Positions 1 through 8,607 of a stretch of DNA of 64,000 bases are shown here, piece after piece. Below the pieces are notes generated by a model. It did not search any database, was not told where the DNA came from, and saw nothing but the letters and a program-made list of their open reading frames with translations. Source of the DNA: an uncultured Bacilli bacterium (GTDB lineage: Bacteria; Bacillota_I; Bacilli_A; RF39; UBA660); assembly GCA_934148535.1 (NCBI GenBank), contig CAKPDF010000002.1:1-64000 (forward strand), written 5' to 3'. Both the position numbers and the translations under genes were made by a program. Each line of letters starts with the position of its first letter. The first letter of the stretch is position 1.

Positions 1-66
1 AAAATCCTTCCTTGGTTATATATTTCTATATTACCACAGAAAGGATTCATCTTTACACAAAATTAT

Positions 67-498
67 TTACATACTCGGTCTCTTTTTTCTTATTTTATTC
101 ATTGGTTTTTCTAAAGAACCAGAATTTTTATTTTTTATATCTTTTTTTCTTGAATAGCATTCTTTTAAAATTACTTTTACTTTTTCTAATGCTACTTTGT
201 CATTAGATTTACTCAAATAAGTAGAAATATGAATTATATCATTAGGTTTAAATTGTTTGCCATTTCCCTTAACAACAACTTTAACCAAATATGTAGCATT
301 TTTATAAAAGGCATCATATCTTCTTACACTTTTTACATCGTAAATTTTATAATACCCCCTTACTTTTATCTTATCAGGCTCTGATTTTCTTCTTACTTCT
401 CCATCAGTAAAAATTAATGTACTAAATTCTATTCTTTTCTTAGAAAATCCTTTGATAATACTAATAGGTTCGTTTTCTTTTAATAATTCGGTTTTCAT
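67..498 (-). CDS. hypothetical protein, 143 aa, basic C-terminus
   Basis: I do not recognise this protein. It is soluble-looking, with no signal peptide or membrane segment. The first ~105 residues are a mix of likely beta strands, and the last ~30 residues are strongly basic (Lys/Arg-rich, ending RKKRPSM), which would suit nucleic-acid or ribosome association, but that is inference only. The ATG is preceded on the minus strand by a purine-rich GAAAGGAATGA stretch that can act as ribosome binding site. It is divergent from the interrupted PBP gene, and the ~100 bp between them must hold both promoters. Confidence 0.6.
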   Translation of the reverse strand: MKTELLKENEPISIIKGFSKKRIEFSTLIFTDGEVRRKSEPDKIKVRGYYKIYDVKSVRRYDAFYKNATYLVKVVVKGNGKQFKPNDIIHISTYLSKSNDKVALEKVKVILKECYSRKKDIKNKNSGSLEKPMNKIRKKRPSM

Positions 499-604
499 AG
501 CAGTTCATTCCTTTCGAAAAAATATTATAAATAACAAAGTATAAAATGTCAATTTATATTTCTAAAACCTAATTATAAATAATAAATTTTAATAGGGTGA
601 TAAA

Positions 605-1525
605 ATGTTTTCTAAGTATATTCATAAAAGAATAAATATAGTATTATGTATAATATTTTTTTGTTTTATATTAATAATATCAAAAGTATTTTATATCCAA
701 GTAATAGATTATAAAAAATTAAATACACTTGCGAATAACTTATGGAGTAGAAATTTACCAATAGAAGCAGATAGAGGAAAAATAACGACCTCAGATGGAA
801 CTGTAGTAGCAGATAATCTTACAACAGTATCATTAGTATTTATACCAAATCAAATAGACAAAAATAAAATAGAAGAAATAGCTACTAATATATCAGAAAT
901 ATTAAATTGTGATAAATCTGTGATATTAGAGCATCTCAATAAAAAGTCTTCAATAGAAAGAGTTCATCCTGAAGGAAGAAGATTATCTTACGATCAAGCA
1001 GATAAGATAGATGCTTATCACTATAAGGGGGTATACCTAGTTAAAGAATCAAAAAGAGTATATCCGTTTAATAAATTGTTATGTCATACATTAGGTTATG
1101 TAGGAATAGATAATCAAGGACTATCAGGATTAGAATTACAATATGATGAATCACTAACAGGAGCATATGGCTCTATCCAATATTATAGCGATGCTAAAGG
1201 TAATAATTTATCATTAAAAGAAAATTATGTAGAGCCCACTAATGGAATGAATATTGAATTAACAGTAAATTATGATATTCAAAGTTCTGTAGAAAGAGAA
1301 TTGGATAATGCAATGGAAAAGTATAATGCTGATGGTGCTTGGGCTATAGCCATGGATCCAAACTCAGGAGAAATTTTAGCAATGGCTTCTCGTCCCGGAT
1401 TTGATCCTAATAACTATCAAGATTATACTGAAGAAGAAATTAATAGAAACTTGGCTATTTGGGCTAGTTATGAACCTGGTAGTACGTTTAATGTTGTAAC
1501 TTCCAAAATAGATATATTTTCATAA
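605..1525 (+). CDS. SpoVD/FtsI-type class B penicillin-binding protein, N-terminal half (interrupted)
   Basis: Peptidoglycan transpeptidase anchored in the membrane. Residues ~10-32 are one hydrophobic anchor, followed by the PBP dimerisation region (DRGKITTSDG near residue 57) and the start of the transpeptidase domain (MDPNSGEILAMASRPGFDP). The reading frame reaches the catalytic Ser293-Thr-Phe and then departs into NVVTSKIDIFS and a stop, so the catalytic Lys of SxxK, the SxN and the KTG motifs are missing. All three occur in frame 6 kb downstream (7495-8523). Joining at 1489/7495 gives a normal 637-aa enzyme with a C-terminal PASTA domain next to mraY. Whether it is the sporulation-specific SpoVD or the division enzyme FtsI/PBP2B cannot be decided here. 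As it stands it would make an inactive, membrane-anchored fragment. Confidence 0.9.
   Translation: MFSKYIHKRINIVLCIIFFCFILIISKVFYIQVIDYKKLNTLANNLWSRNLPIEADRGKITTSDGTVVADNLTTVSLVFIPNQIDKNKIEEIATNISEILNCDKSVILEHLNKKSSIERVHPEGRRLSYDQADKIDAYHYKGVYLVKESKRVYPFNKLLCHTLGYVGIDNQGLSGLELQYDESLTGAYGSIQYYSDAKGNNLSLKENYVEPTNGMNIELTVNYDIQSSVERELDNAMEKYNADGAWAIAMDPNSGEILAMASRPGFDPNNYQDYTEEEINRNLAIWASYEPGSTFNVVTSKIDIFS
1481..1501 (+). other. left attachment site (attL) of the 6-kb element
   Basis: The PBP frame leaves the family consensus exactly here (AGT ACG TTT AAT instead of Ser-Thr-Phe-Lys). The sequence shares the pattern AC.TT.AA with the right end at 7489-7496. The exchange most likely uses the AA at 1490-1491, because that choice both restores a Lys codon after excision and gives a nearly symmetric attP with AGTTAC and GTAACT arms. 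Site assignment is inference from reading frame and symmetry. Confidence 0.7.
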
Positions 1526-1636
1526 TGAATTTTATGATATAATGACAATAGAATTAAAAAAGTTTATTGACACAACTAAAAATAAAGAGCATGTTATTGA
1601 AGCATACACAAGTTGTTAAAATTAGGAGATGAATAT

Positions 1637-2155
1637 ATGAAAATTTTTATGATAAGACATGGTAAAGCAGATTATAGTTATGGTGATACTCATAATTTTA
1701 TTGGGCATGGACATGATTTGGCTAAATTAAATGAAGAATATATTGAAGATGTAATAAAGACATCTAAAGATTCACGTTTGAAAGAGGCAACACTCATTGT
1801 GTCCTCCCCATATACTAGGGCATTGCAAACAGCTGCGATTATATCAAAAGAAACAGGATTAGATATAAAAGTAGAACCTGATTTAAGAGAGTGGGAGCCT
1901 GATAAGACATATCAATATAAAGCTCAAGAAATGAAAGAATATTATAAGGATTATATTAAGAATAATGGTGTTCCACCAGTAGATAGGGTAGTAAATTGGG
2001 AATCAAAAGAACACTTGAAAAAAAGAGTTCAAGAAGTAATTAATAAATATAATAATTATGAGTGTATTATTTTTGTTTTTCATCAAATTGCAATTCAATC
2101 AATAACTGGAATTGAAAACATCTCTCCAGCAGAAATAATTGAAATTGTACAATAG
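1637..2155 (+). CDS. histidine phosphatase family protein
   Basis: A 172-aa histidine phosphatase (phosphoglycerate-mutase-like fold). The catalytic set is visible: the phosphate-accepting His in MIRHGKAD (residue ~10), Arg in SSPYTRALQTA, the acid in DLREWEP and the second His in IFVFHQ. The substrate cannot be predicted; small single-domain members act on sugar phosphates, phosphoproteins or alpha-ribazole phosphate. The start at 1637 is chosen because TTAGGAGA lies just upstream; the longer frame to 1613 has no ribosome binding site. It is the first complete gene of the inserted element and is cargo rather than part of the recombination machinery as far as can be seen. Confidence 0.85.
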   Translation: MKIFMIRHGKADYSYGDTHNFIGHGHDLAKLNEEYIEDVIKTSKDSRLKEATLIVSSPYTRALQTAAIISKETGLDIKVEPDLREWEPDKTYQYKAQEMKEYYKDYIKNNGVPPVDRVVNWESKEHLKKRVQEVINKYNNYECIIFVFHQIAIQSITGIENISPAEIIEIVQ

Positions 2156-2642
2156 TGAAAATATGCAACACTATATGTTAATTTTGTTTTTTGTCTGCTT
2201 TGATAATTGAAAAACTTATAGACAATTTAATAATCATTGATGAAAAACAAAAGGAATTAGATAAAACTGCCAATATTTTGTAAAGAAGTTGAAACATTAA
2301 ATCTAGGAAGCTTTGATTTTTAAAGAAATAATTTTAAAATTAATGTACATTTAAGTTATGACATTGACTAGGTTATTGCATATATGTTAATCTAGTTTTT
2401 TTTATATTTAATTTTCTAACCAATTATATGTATAAAATCCCAAATATTACCTAATATATTAATAGAAATTTAAAAATTAAATACAATAAATTAGAAGAAA
2501 TTTAAAATTTATTAAAAAAAATATTTAGTTTTTAAAAATTTCGTTAACTATATATTTATTTGATTGACTTTTAATAATTAAATCTTTAGAATAGTACACA
2601 CTTTCAAAGAAAGTACGTCAAATAATAGGGAGGAGAATAAGG
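2156..2642 (+). other. intergenic region with short decayed coding remnants and the promoter region of the surface-protein gene
   Basis: No intact gene is seen. Around 2190-2280 a short frame (ending DEKQKELDKTANIL, stop) and around 2283-2322 another (EVETLNLGSFDF, stop) look like debris of an older gene, but both are too short to identify. The right part is extremely AT-rich and ends in AGGGAGGAG, the ribosome binding site of the CnaB gene. Confidence 0.4.
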
Positions 2643-5558
2643 ATGAATAATAAGGCAAGAAAAAAAGTATCGTTATTACTAGTAGTAATCTTTATAGCTA
2701 TTTTAGGTATAGTTACAAGAAATAATACTAGTGTTAGCGGTACTAATTTTTTTAGCAAAATTACTAGTGGTAGCTTTTTAGCAGGTAATGGTTATAATTT
2801 ACCTACTACAGTAACTCACTTTGATGTAGAACCACAATCTGCAACAACTTATACAAAGCCATTAGGTCAAGGTGGAGAAGTTATTGGTAGTAATGCAAAC
2901 GTAAGTGCAATACGTTCAATAGCAGGAAGAAACAATCAAATACAATATTCAGTAGATGGAGGTAATTCTTGGACTACAGCTTCAGTTAGAAATGCAGGTA
3001 GTGAATGGCAAACAAGTCATAATTTGAGATTAAATACTGCTAATCTAGTAGTGGAATTTCAAATTCAAATTAATGGAGTTTGGTATACTGTAAAATTAGA
3101 TAAGAATACAGTATATCCTGCTAATACATACGTTAGAAGTAATGTTCAAAACTCAGGTAGATTAGCAAATTTAGGAGCAAAAAGAATTACTTATAATGGA
3201 GTAAATTATTATGATATATCTGGTCTTAAAGTATTTGATGCATCAAATATAACTTGCCCAGATAGTACTGGAATAGACTTAATTCTAAGTATTGCAACTA
3301 TTCTAACAAATCAAGAAGTAAATGTTAATGTAGAAAAAGCATGGGAAGGAACTATTCCTAACAATGCAGAAGTAACTTTAAAACTAGTAGGTGTTACTTC
3401 TAATGGTGAAACATTTGAATTAAGCAATGATTATACAGTTACTTTAAATCAAAACAACAATTGGAAACATACATTTACAAAAGTTTCTACAACATCAAAA
3501 ACTGGAAATTATATTTTAGATAAATTTACAGTAGAAGAAACTAAAGTAATGGTAGATGGAAAAGATGTAACAGAAGATTATAAAACTACTATTACTCAAA
3601 AAGACAAAGAACAAACTACACAGACAACTAATATAAATGGAACTTTAACTACAACAACTATTGATTTATATGGTTTAACAGTTAAAAATGCTTATACACC
3701 TAAAACAACTAGCGTAACTTTTGAAAAAATATGGGATGATAATGATAATCAAGATGGTTTAAGAGATGAATATACAGTAACTTTAACTGGAACAATTACT
3801 GTAGATGATAATATTAAAACTGTATATACAAATGAAAAAACATTAAACCCCGATGAATTAACTTATACATGGAATAACTTAGCAAAATATTCTGATGGAA
3901 AAGAAATTACTTATACAATAGACGAAACTAAAGTACCAGCAGGTTATACAAAGAATGTAGATGGATATAAGATTACAAATACTCATACTCCAGAAGTAAT
4001 CGATTTACCAGTAGAAAAAGTATGGTTAGATAATAATAACCAAGATGGAATAAGACCTACAGAAATTACTGTAAACTTATTAGCAGATGGTGAAAAAATA
4101 GATACAGTAACAATATCTGCTGACGGTGAAGGGAAATGGTTGCATACATTTAATAAATTACCAAAATATAATAATGGAAAAGAAATAAAATATACTTTTT
4201 CTGAAGAAACAGTAGAAGGATATGAGGTATCTTATAAAGGTAACATCATTGAAAACACTCATAATCCTAGTGAAAAATCAATTACTGTAAATAAAATATG
4301 GAATGATTCAAATAATAATGATGGAATTAGACCAGAACAAATAGAAGTAAGATTAATTGGTAAAGTAGGAAATAATGAAGTATATAATAGTTCTGCAATT
4401 ATTAAAGAAGAAGAAAATTGGACTTATACTTTTGATAAATTACCAGAATACAACAATGGAAGTATTATATCTTATACATTAGAAGAAACTCCAATAGAAG
4501 GATATACTACTAATATAGAAGAAAGTGAAAAAGCATTTGTTATTACTAATACTCATGAAAAAGAGCAGGTTATTATTTCAGGAGAAAAAACTTGGGATGA
4601 CAATGATAATCAAGATGGAAAAAGACCGGCTACAATTACAATAAATCTACTTGCTAATGGAGTTGTAGTAGAAACTAAAGAAGTATCAGCAGATAGTAAT
4701 GGTAATTGGACTTATACATTTACTAAAGATAAATATCAAGATAAAGAAGAAATTAATTACACATTAGAAGAAGTATCAGTAGAAGGATATACTACTATAA
4801 TTGAAGAAGATAGCTATAACATAACTAATTATCATAAACCAGAAACATTAACTTATACAATAAATAAAGAATGGTTAGATGATGAAGATAACGATGGAAT
4901 AAGACCTGATAGTATTAATGTTTCTCTACTTGCTAATGGTAAAATTATTGAAAAAATAGTTATATCAAAAGAAAATAATTGGACTTATACTTTTGAAAAT
5001 CTTCCAAGATATTCAAATGGAGAAATTATTGAATATACAATAATAGAAGATGAATTAAAAGGATATACTCCAAGTATTGATTATGGTGAATATGATGAAG
5101 ATAATAATCATATTACTACAGATATAAAGAATAATCATGAAAAAGAAAAGTTAGATGATATTGTAATAAATAAAATATGGAATGATTCAAGTAATGAAGA
5201 AAGACCTGATAGTATAGAAGTAATTATATATGCTAATGGTGAATATTATACTACTATAACATTATCTAGCGAAAATGATTGGGTTTATACTTTAACAAAT
5301 CTTGATAAGTATAAGAATGGTGTATTAATAAATTATACTATAGAAGAAGTGAGTGTTCCAGGATATGAAACTTCTTATGATGGTTATACAATAATTAATA
5401 ATATAATAATACCTGCTAAGGGTGGAGATGTTGAAGAATTACCACCACAAACTGGAATAGATAATATAACTTATGAAAATAAGAATGGTAGCAGTGAAGT
5501 AATAATGTTTATATTATTAGGTTTATTGGGAATAAAAGTATTAAAAAGAAATTATTAA
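2643..5558 (+). CDS. LPxTG-like cell-wall surface protein with seven CnaB repeats
   Basis: A 971-aa secreted adhesin or pilin-like stalk. Residues 1-30 form a signal peptide (charged KARKK, then a hydrophobic core). Residues ~45-220 are a unique N-terminal head. From ~residue 228 seven CnaB-type beta-sandwich repeats follow, each with a Lys in a (K)xW(D/N)D-like start, an inner Glu (Y-T-L/I-E-E) and a closing Asn (TNTH, ENTH, NNH), the residues that form intramolecular isopeptide bonds in this family. The C-terminus has ELPPQTGID, a sortase-motif variant (PPQTG), a hydrophobic segment and KRNY. No sortase gene is in the window. It is the largest gene of the excisable element, so the surface property would be lost with excision. 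Confidence 0.9.
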   Translation: MNNKARKKVSLLLVVIFIAILGIVTRNNTSVSGTNFFSKITSGSFLAGNGYNLPTTVTHFDVEPQSATTYTKPLGQGGEVIGSNANVSAIRSIAGRNNQIQYSVDGGNSWTTASVRNAGSEWQTSHNLRLNTANLVVEFQIQINGVWYTVKLDKNTVYPANTYVRSNVQNSGRLANLGAKRITYNGVNYYDISGLKVFDASNITCPDSTGIDLILSIATILTNQEVNVNVEKAWEGTIPNNAEVTLKLVGVTSNGETFELSNDYTVTLNQNNNWKHTFTKVSTTSKTGNYILDKFTVEETKVMVDGKDVTEDYKTTITQKDKEQTTQTTNINGTLTTTTIDLYGLTVKNAYTPKTTSVTFEKIWDDNDNQDGLRDEYTVTLTGTITVDDNIKTVYTNEKTLNPDELTYTWNNLAKYSDGKEITYTIDETKVPAGYTKNVDGYKITNTHTPEVIDLPVEKVWLDNNNQDGIRPTEITVNLLADGEKIDTVTISADGEGKWLHTFNKLPKYNNGKEIKYTFSEETVEGYEVSYKGNIIENTHNPSEKSITVNKIWNDSNNNDGIRPEQIEVRLIGKVGNNEVYNSSAIIKEEENWTYTFDKLPEYNNGSIISYTLEETPIEGYTTNIEESEKAFVITNTHEKEQVIISGEKTWDDNDNQDGKRPATITINLLANGVVVETKEVSADSNGNWTYTFTKDKYQDKEEINYTLEEVSVEGYTTIIEEDSYNITNYHKPETLTYTINKEWLDDEDNDGIRPDSINVSLLANGKIIEKIVISKENNWTYTFENLPRYSNGEIIEYTIIEDELKGYTPSIDYGEYDEDNNHITTDIKNNHEKEKLDDIVINKIWNDSSNEERPDSIEVIIYANGEYYTTITLSSENDWVYTLTNLDKYKNGVLINYTIEEVSVPGYETSYDGYTIINNIIIPAKGGDVEELPPQTGIDNITYENKNGSSEVIMFILLGLLGIKVLKRNY

Positions 5559-5564
5559 TTTTTT

Positions 5565-5592
5565 AAGGCATACCTTTTGGTGTGCTTTTTTT
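5565..5592 (+). terminator. Rho-independent terminator after the CnaB protein gene
   Basis: AAGGCATACC, loop TTTT, GGTGTGCTTTTTT: a 10-bp stem with two G-U pairs and a U tract, 6 bases after the stop codon. Confidence 0.8.
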
Positions 5593-5699
5593 ATTTACAA
5601 TATATTATACTTATACAGCATATTAATATTTATAGTTACTTTACATTATTATAATTATTATTTTTAACTATAATCATATACTTCTATGAGGAGGTATGT

Positions 5700-5843
5700 A
5701 TGGATATAGTATCAATATTAAAATTAGAGCAGATAATTAATAATAAGTTATATGACTATAAAATAATAAATGAAAATAATATGGAAGAAGTAAATAAAAT
5801 GTTACAATTAAAAATAGATAGGAAAATAAATGAAATTCTATAA
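5700..5843 (+). CDS. 47-aa protein overlapping the recombinase gene
   Basis: A small, helical, charged protein beginning MDIVSILKLEQIINN and ending DRKINEIL. GAGGAGG at 5688-5694 is a strong ribosome binding site with proper spacing for the ATG at 5700. Its last 14 bases overlap the start of the recombinase gene in another frame, which suggests coupled translation. I do not recognise a family; there is a faint resemblance to short SHOCT-like helical proteins. Position suggests a helper of the recombinase, for example a directionality factor, but this is inference only. Confidence 0.6.
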   Translation: MDIVSILKLEQIINNKLYDYKIINENNMEEVNKMLQLKIDRKINEIL

Positions 5844-7467
5844 AGTAAGACAATATCTACAAGAAGGTAAAAATATAAATGATATTAATTTAAGAGTAAC
5901 ATTTTATGCGAGGGTATCAACTTTAGAAATAGAACAATTAAATTCTTTGGATAATCAAATAACATATTTCAAAGATTATATTAAATCAAATAGTAATTGG
6001 ACTTATATAGATGGTTATATAGATGAAGGTATAAGTGGTAGTACTGTAGCAAAAAGAAAAAACTTTTTAAAAATGATTAATGATGCTAAAGAAGATAAAT
6101 TTGATTTAATAATAACAAAAGAAGTATCAAGGTTTTCTAGAAATCTATCAGATAGTATAAAATATACACAAATACTTATGCAAAATGATGTAGGAGTGTA
6201 TTTTCAAACTAATGGAATTAATACTTATGATCCAAATTCTGAATTTATATTAAATATGATGGGAAGTGTAGCCCAAGAAGAAGTAAAGAGATTATCAGCT
6301 AGAGTTAAATGGGGACATAAAGAAGCAATAAAAAAAGGAAGAGTATTAGGTTCAAATAATATTATAGGATATGCCAAAAATAATGCCACTTTAGTAATTG
6401 AACCAAATGAAGCAAATAAAATAAGAGAAATATTTAAATTATATGCTACTGGGAAATATGGATTTACTAAATTAGCACTTATTTTATATAATAGGGGTAT
6501 TAAAAATAGTAAAGGAAATATATATGATAAAGATACATTAAAAAGAATAATAGAAAATCCTAAATACAAAGGATATTATAGAGGTCATACTACAGAAATA
6601 ATTGATTACAAAACAAAAAAGAGAATTAACATAAGTAAAGAAGAACAGATAATATATAAAAGTGATAAAATTCCTAAGATAGTAAGTGAAGAATTGTGGA
6701 ATAAAGCAAATAAAGTACTAGAAGAAAGAAGAACAGAAATTAAATTAAATAGTTATAATTCTATAAAAAAGTATCCATATACTAGTAAAATTATTTGTGG
6801 TAATGATGGGTGTAAATATTCTAGAATGACTAATAAAAATAATAAATTAAAACCAAGATGGGCCTGCTGTAACTATATAAAATATAGATTAAATATTTGT
6901 AAAAGTCCAATAATATATGAATGTGATTTAGATAATATATTTATTAATATTTTAAAAAAATTGTTTAATTTAAATGATATAATAAAAACACTAGCAGATT
7001 ATTATATTAATTGTAAGAATAATATTGAATATGACACTGTAATATCAGATATAGAAAATGACATAAAAAAAATAAATTTAAAAAAAGAAAAAATATTAGA
7101 TTTACTTATAAATAATATTATTACTAATAATGAATATAAAGAAAAAAATAATAATTACAATAATGATATATCTATTCTAAAAAAGAAAATAGATATATTA
7201 AAAGAAGAAAAAAATAAAAAAAGTATTACTCCTCAAAAATTGATTAATGAAGTAAAAGAGAAGTTAGAATATAAAGATATATTAGAAGATTTTATAAATA
7301 CTTTCTTAGAAAAAGTAATAGTATATAAAAATAATGATGATAGAAGAGATTTAATATTAGAAATATATATGAATATAGGGAATATTAAAAATACTGTAAT
7401 ATATAAAACTAACTACTTAAAAGAATTTAAAACAAATAAATATAGAGTAATTGTTTATACAATTTAA
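5830..7467 (+). CDS. large serine recombinase
   Basis: A 545-aa site-specific recombinase that cuts and rejoins DNA through a phosphoserine link. The N-terminal resolvase domain (residues ~20-160) contains the catalytic Ser30 in YARVST, plus DEGISG and the TKEVSRFSRN helix. A recombinase domain follows (IGYAKNNATLVIEPNEANKIREI is its typical opening, ~residue 175). Next come a zinc-ribbon-like Cys group (IICGNDGCKYS, WACCNYI, NICKSP) and a C-terminal coiled coil, the part that controls direction in this family. It ends 22 bp from the right attachment site and should catalyse integration or excision of the element. Codon use matches its neighbours, so the element is long resident or came from a similar host. 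Its stop codon is in the same frame as the PBP remainder downstream. Confidence 0.95.
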   Translation: MKFYKVRQYLQEGKNINDINLRVTFYARVSTLEIEQLNSLDNQITYFKDYIKSNSNWTYIDGYIDEGISGSTVAKRKNFLKMINDAKEDKFDLIITKEVSRFSRNLSDSIKYTQILMQNDVGVYFQTNGINTYDPNSEFILNMMGSVAQEEVKRLSARVKWGHKEAIKKGRVLGSNNIIGYAKNNATLVIEPNEANKIREIFKLYATGKYGFTKLALILYNRGIKNSKGNIYDKDTLKRIIENPKYKGYYRGHTTEIIDYKTKKRINISKEEQIIYKSDKIPKIVSEELWNKANKVLEERRTEIKLNSYNSIKKYPYTSKIICGNDGCKYSRMTNKNNKLKPRWACCNYIKYRLNICKSPIIYECDLDNIFINILKKLFNLNDIIKTLADYYINCKNNIEYDTVISDIENDIKKINLKKEKILDLLINNIITNNEYKEKNNNYNNDISILKKKIDILKEEKNKKSITPQKLINEVKEKLEYKDILEDFINTFLEKVIVYKNNDDRRDLILEIYMNIGNIKNTVIYKTNYLKEFKTNKYRVIVYTI

Positions 7468-7480
7468 TATTTATCTATAT

Positions 7481-7500
7481 TAGTAGTTACATTCAAGATA
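7481..7500 (+). other. right attachment site (attR) of the 6-kb element
   Basis: AGTAGTTACATTCAAGATA marks the return of the PBP reading frame (ACA TTC AAG, Thr-Phe-Lys). AGTTAC here and GTAACT at 1496-1501 would become inverted arms of attP in the excised circle. Crossover is proposed at AA, 7495-7496. Confidence 0.7.
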
Positions 7501-8523
7501 ATAACTCTAGCATCTTCTATAGAAGAAAAAACTGTAGATTTATTAAATGAAAGTTTTTATGATGGAGGATCAGTAAATGTAGATGGAGCTAGAATAAAAT
7601 GTTGGAAAAAAGGAGGACATGGGAATCAGACGTTTTTAGAAGTAGTACAAAATTCTTGTAATCCAGGTTTTGTTGAATTAGGAAGAAGATTAGGAAAAGA
7701 TAAACTATTTAAATATATAAATGCCTTTGGATTTGGTGAAAAAACAAACATAGATTTAAATGGTGAAAGTAGGGGAATATTATTTCCATTAGATAAAGTA
7801 GGTCCAGTAGAACTTGCTACTACATCTTTTGGTCAAGGAGTAAGTGTTACTGCAATACAACAAGTAGCAGCAGTTAGTGCAGCAATAAATGGTGGCACTT
7901 TATATAAACCATACATAGTTAAAAGAATAACAGAACCAGAAACAAATAACATAATTCAAGAAAATAGTAAAACTAAAATAAGAAGTGTAATAAGTAGTGA
8001 AACTAGCGAAACAGTAAGAATGGCTCTAGAAAGTGTAGTAGCATTAGGAAGTGGTAAAAATGCTTATATTGAAAATTATAGAGTAGGAGGTAAAACTGGT
8101 ACCGCTCAAAAGGTAAATAATGGTATGTATATGGTAGGAAATTATATAACATCTTTTATTGGCTTTTTACCAGCAGATGATCCCAAAATAGTAGTTTATG
8201 TTGCTATAGATAATCCAAAAGGAATAACAGCTTATGGTGGCACAGTATCAGCACCAATAGCAAAGTCAATTTTAGAAGATGCTATAGTAGCACTAGATAT
8301 CAAACCTTCTGAAAATACTTTAGAAAGGAAATATAATTGGTATGATACAAAGTTTTATACAGTACCAGATGTAGTAGGAAAAGAATTGAAAAGTGTTAAA
8401 CAAGAACTTAAAAATTTCACTTTAGAATATTCAGGTTCTGGTAATACTATAGCATCTATCTCTCCGGAAGCAGGAACGAGGATAGCAGAAAATGCTACCT
8501 TAAGAATATTTCTAACCGATTGA
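7489..8523 (+). pseudogene. SpoVD/FtsI-type PBP, C-terminal half with PASTA domain (no start codon of its own)
   Basis: This frame continues the transpeptidase from the active-site Thr-Phe-Lys onward. In the joined numbering, SxN is Ser349-Cys-Asn and KTG is Lys495-Thr-Gly (GGKTGTAQK). The C-terminus (TVPDVVGKELKSVKQEL...) is one PASTA domain, which senses or binds cell wall muropeptides in this family. The first in-frame ATG is at 8020, inside the transpeptidase domain just before KTG, so the half cannot be made as a working protein while the element is inserted. Its sequence shows no decay at all, which argues that the reunited gene is under selection. Confidence 0.9.
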
Positions 8524-8607
8524 CACTAAAAGTGTAAAGTATAACTATTAATAATAATATTACTATATTTTTATGATATAATTTAATAAAGAAATGGAAG
8601 TGAACAT

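Larger units (their letters stand above)
1492..7496 (+). mobile_element. 6.0-kb serine-recombinase element inserted in the PBP active-site codon
   Basis: The element separates codons 1-295 of the PBP gene from codons 296-637. It carries a histidine phosphatase, a large LPxTG-like CnaB surface protein, a 47-aa ORF and, at its right end, a large serine recombinase, which is the usual position next to the attachment site. No conjugation, replication or phage structural gene is present, so it cannot move between cells by itself. The layout resembles intervening elements such as skin in sigK of Bacillus, where a serine recombinase excises the DNA to rebuild a split gene. That comparison is family knowledge; excision here is not shown. 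Confidence 0.85.

Noticed and set aside
1512..1619. Short frame between the PBP fragment and the phosphatase (ending HVIEAYTSC)
   Set aside because: It may be a decayed gene fragment, but it is short, has no ribosome binding site and no recognisable family, so it is not called as a gene.
5669..5694. CATATACT upstream of the 47-aa ORF as a mother-cell sigma factor -10 box
   Set aside because: It lies only 5 bp before the ribosome binding site, leaving no leader, and no matching -35 was found. TATAAT at 5669-5674 is as good. The sporulation link cannot rest on this.
605..8523. PBP split seen as ordinary pseudogene decay
   Set aside because: Both halves are free of other lesions, the break is at one recombinase site and the frame resumes at the exact codon, which fits precise integration rather than decay.
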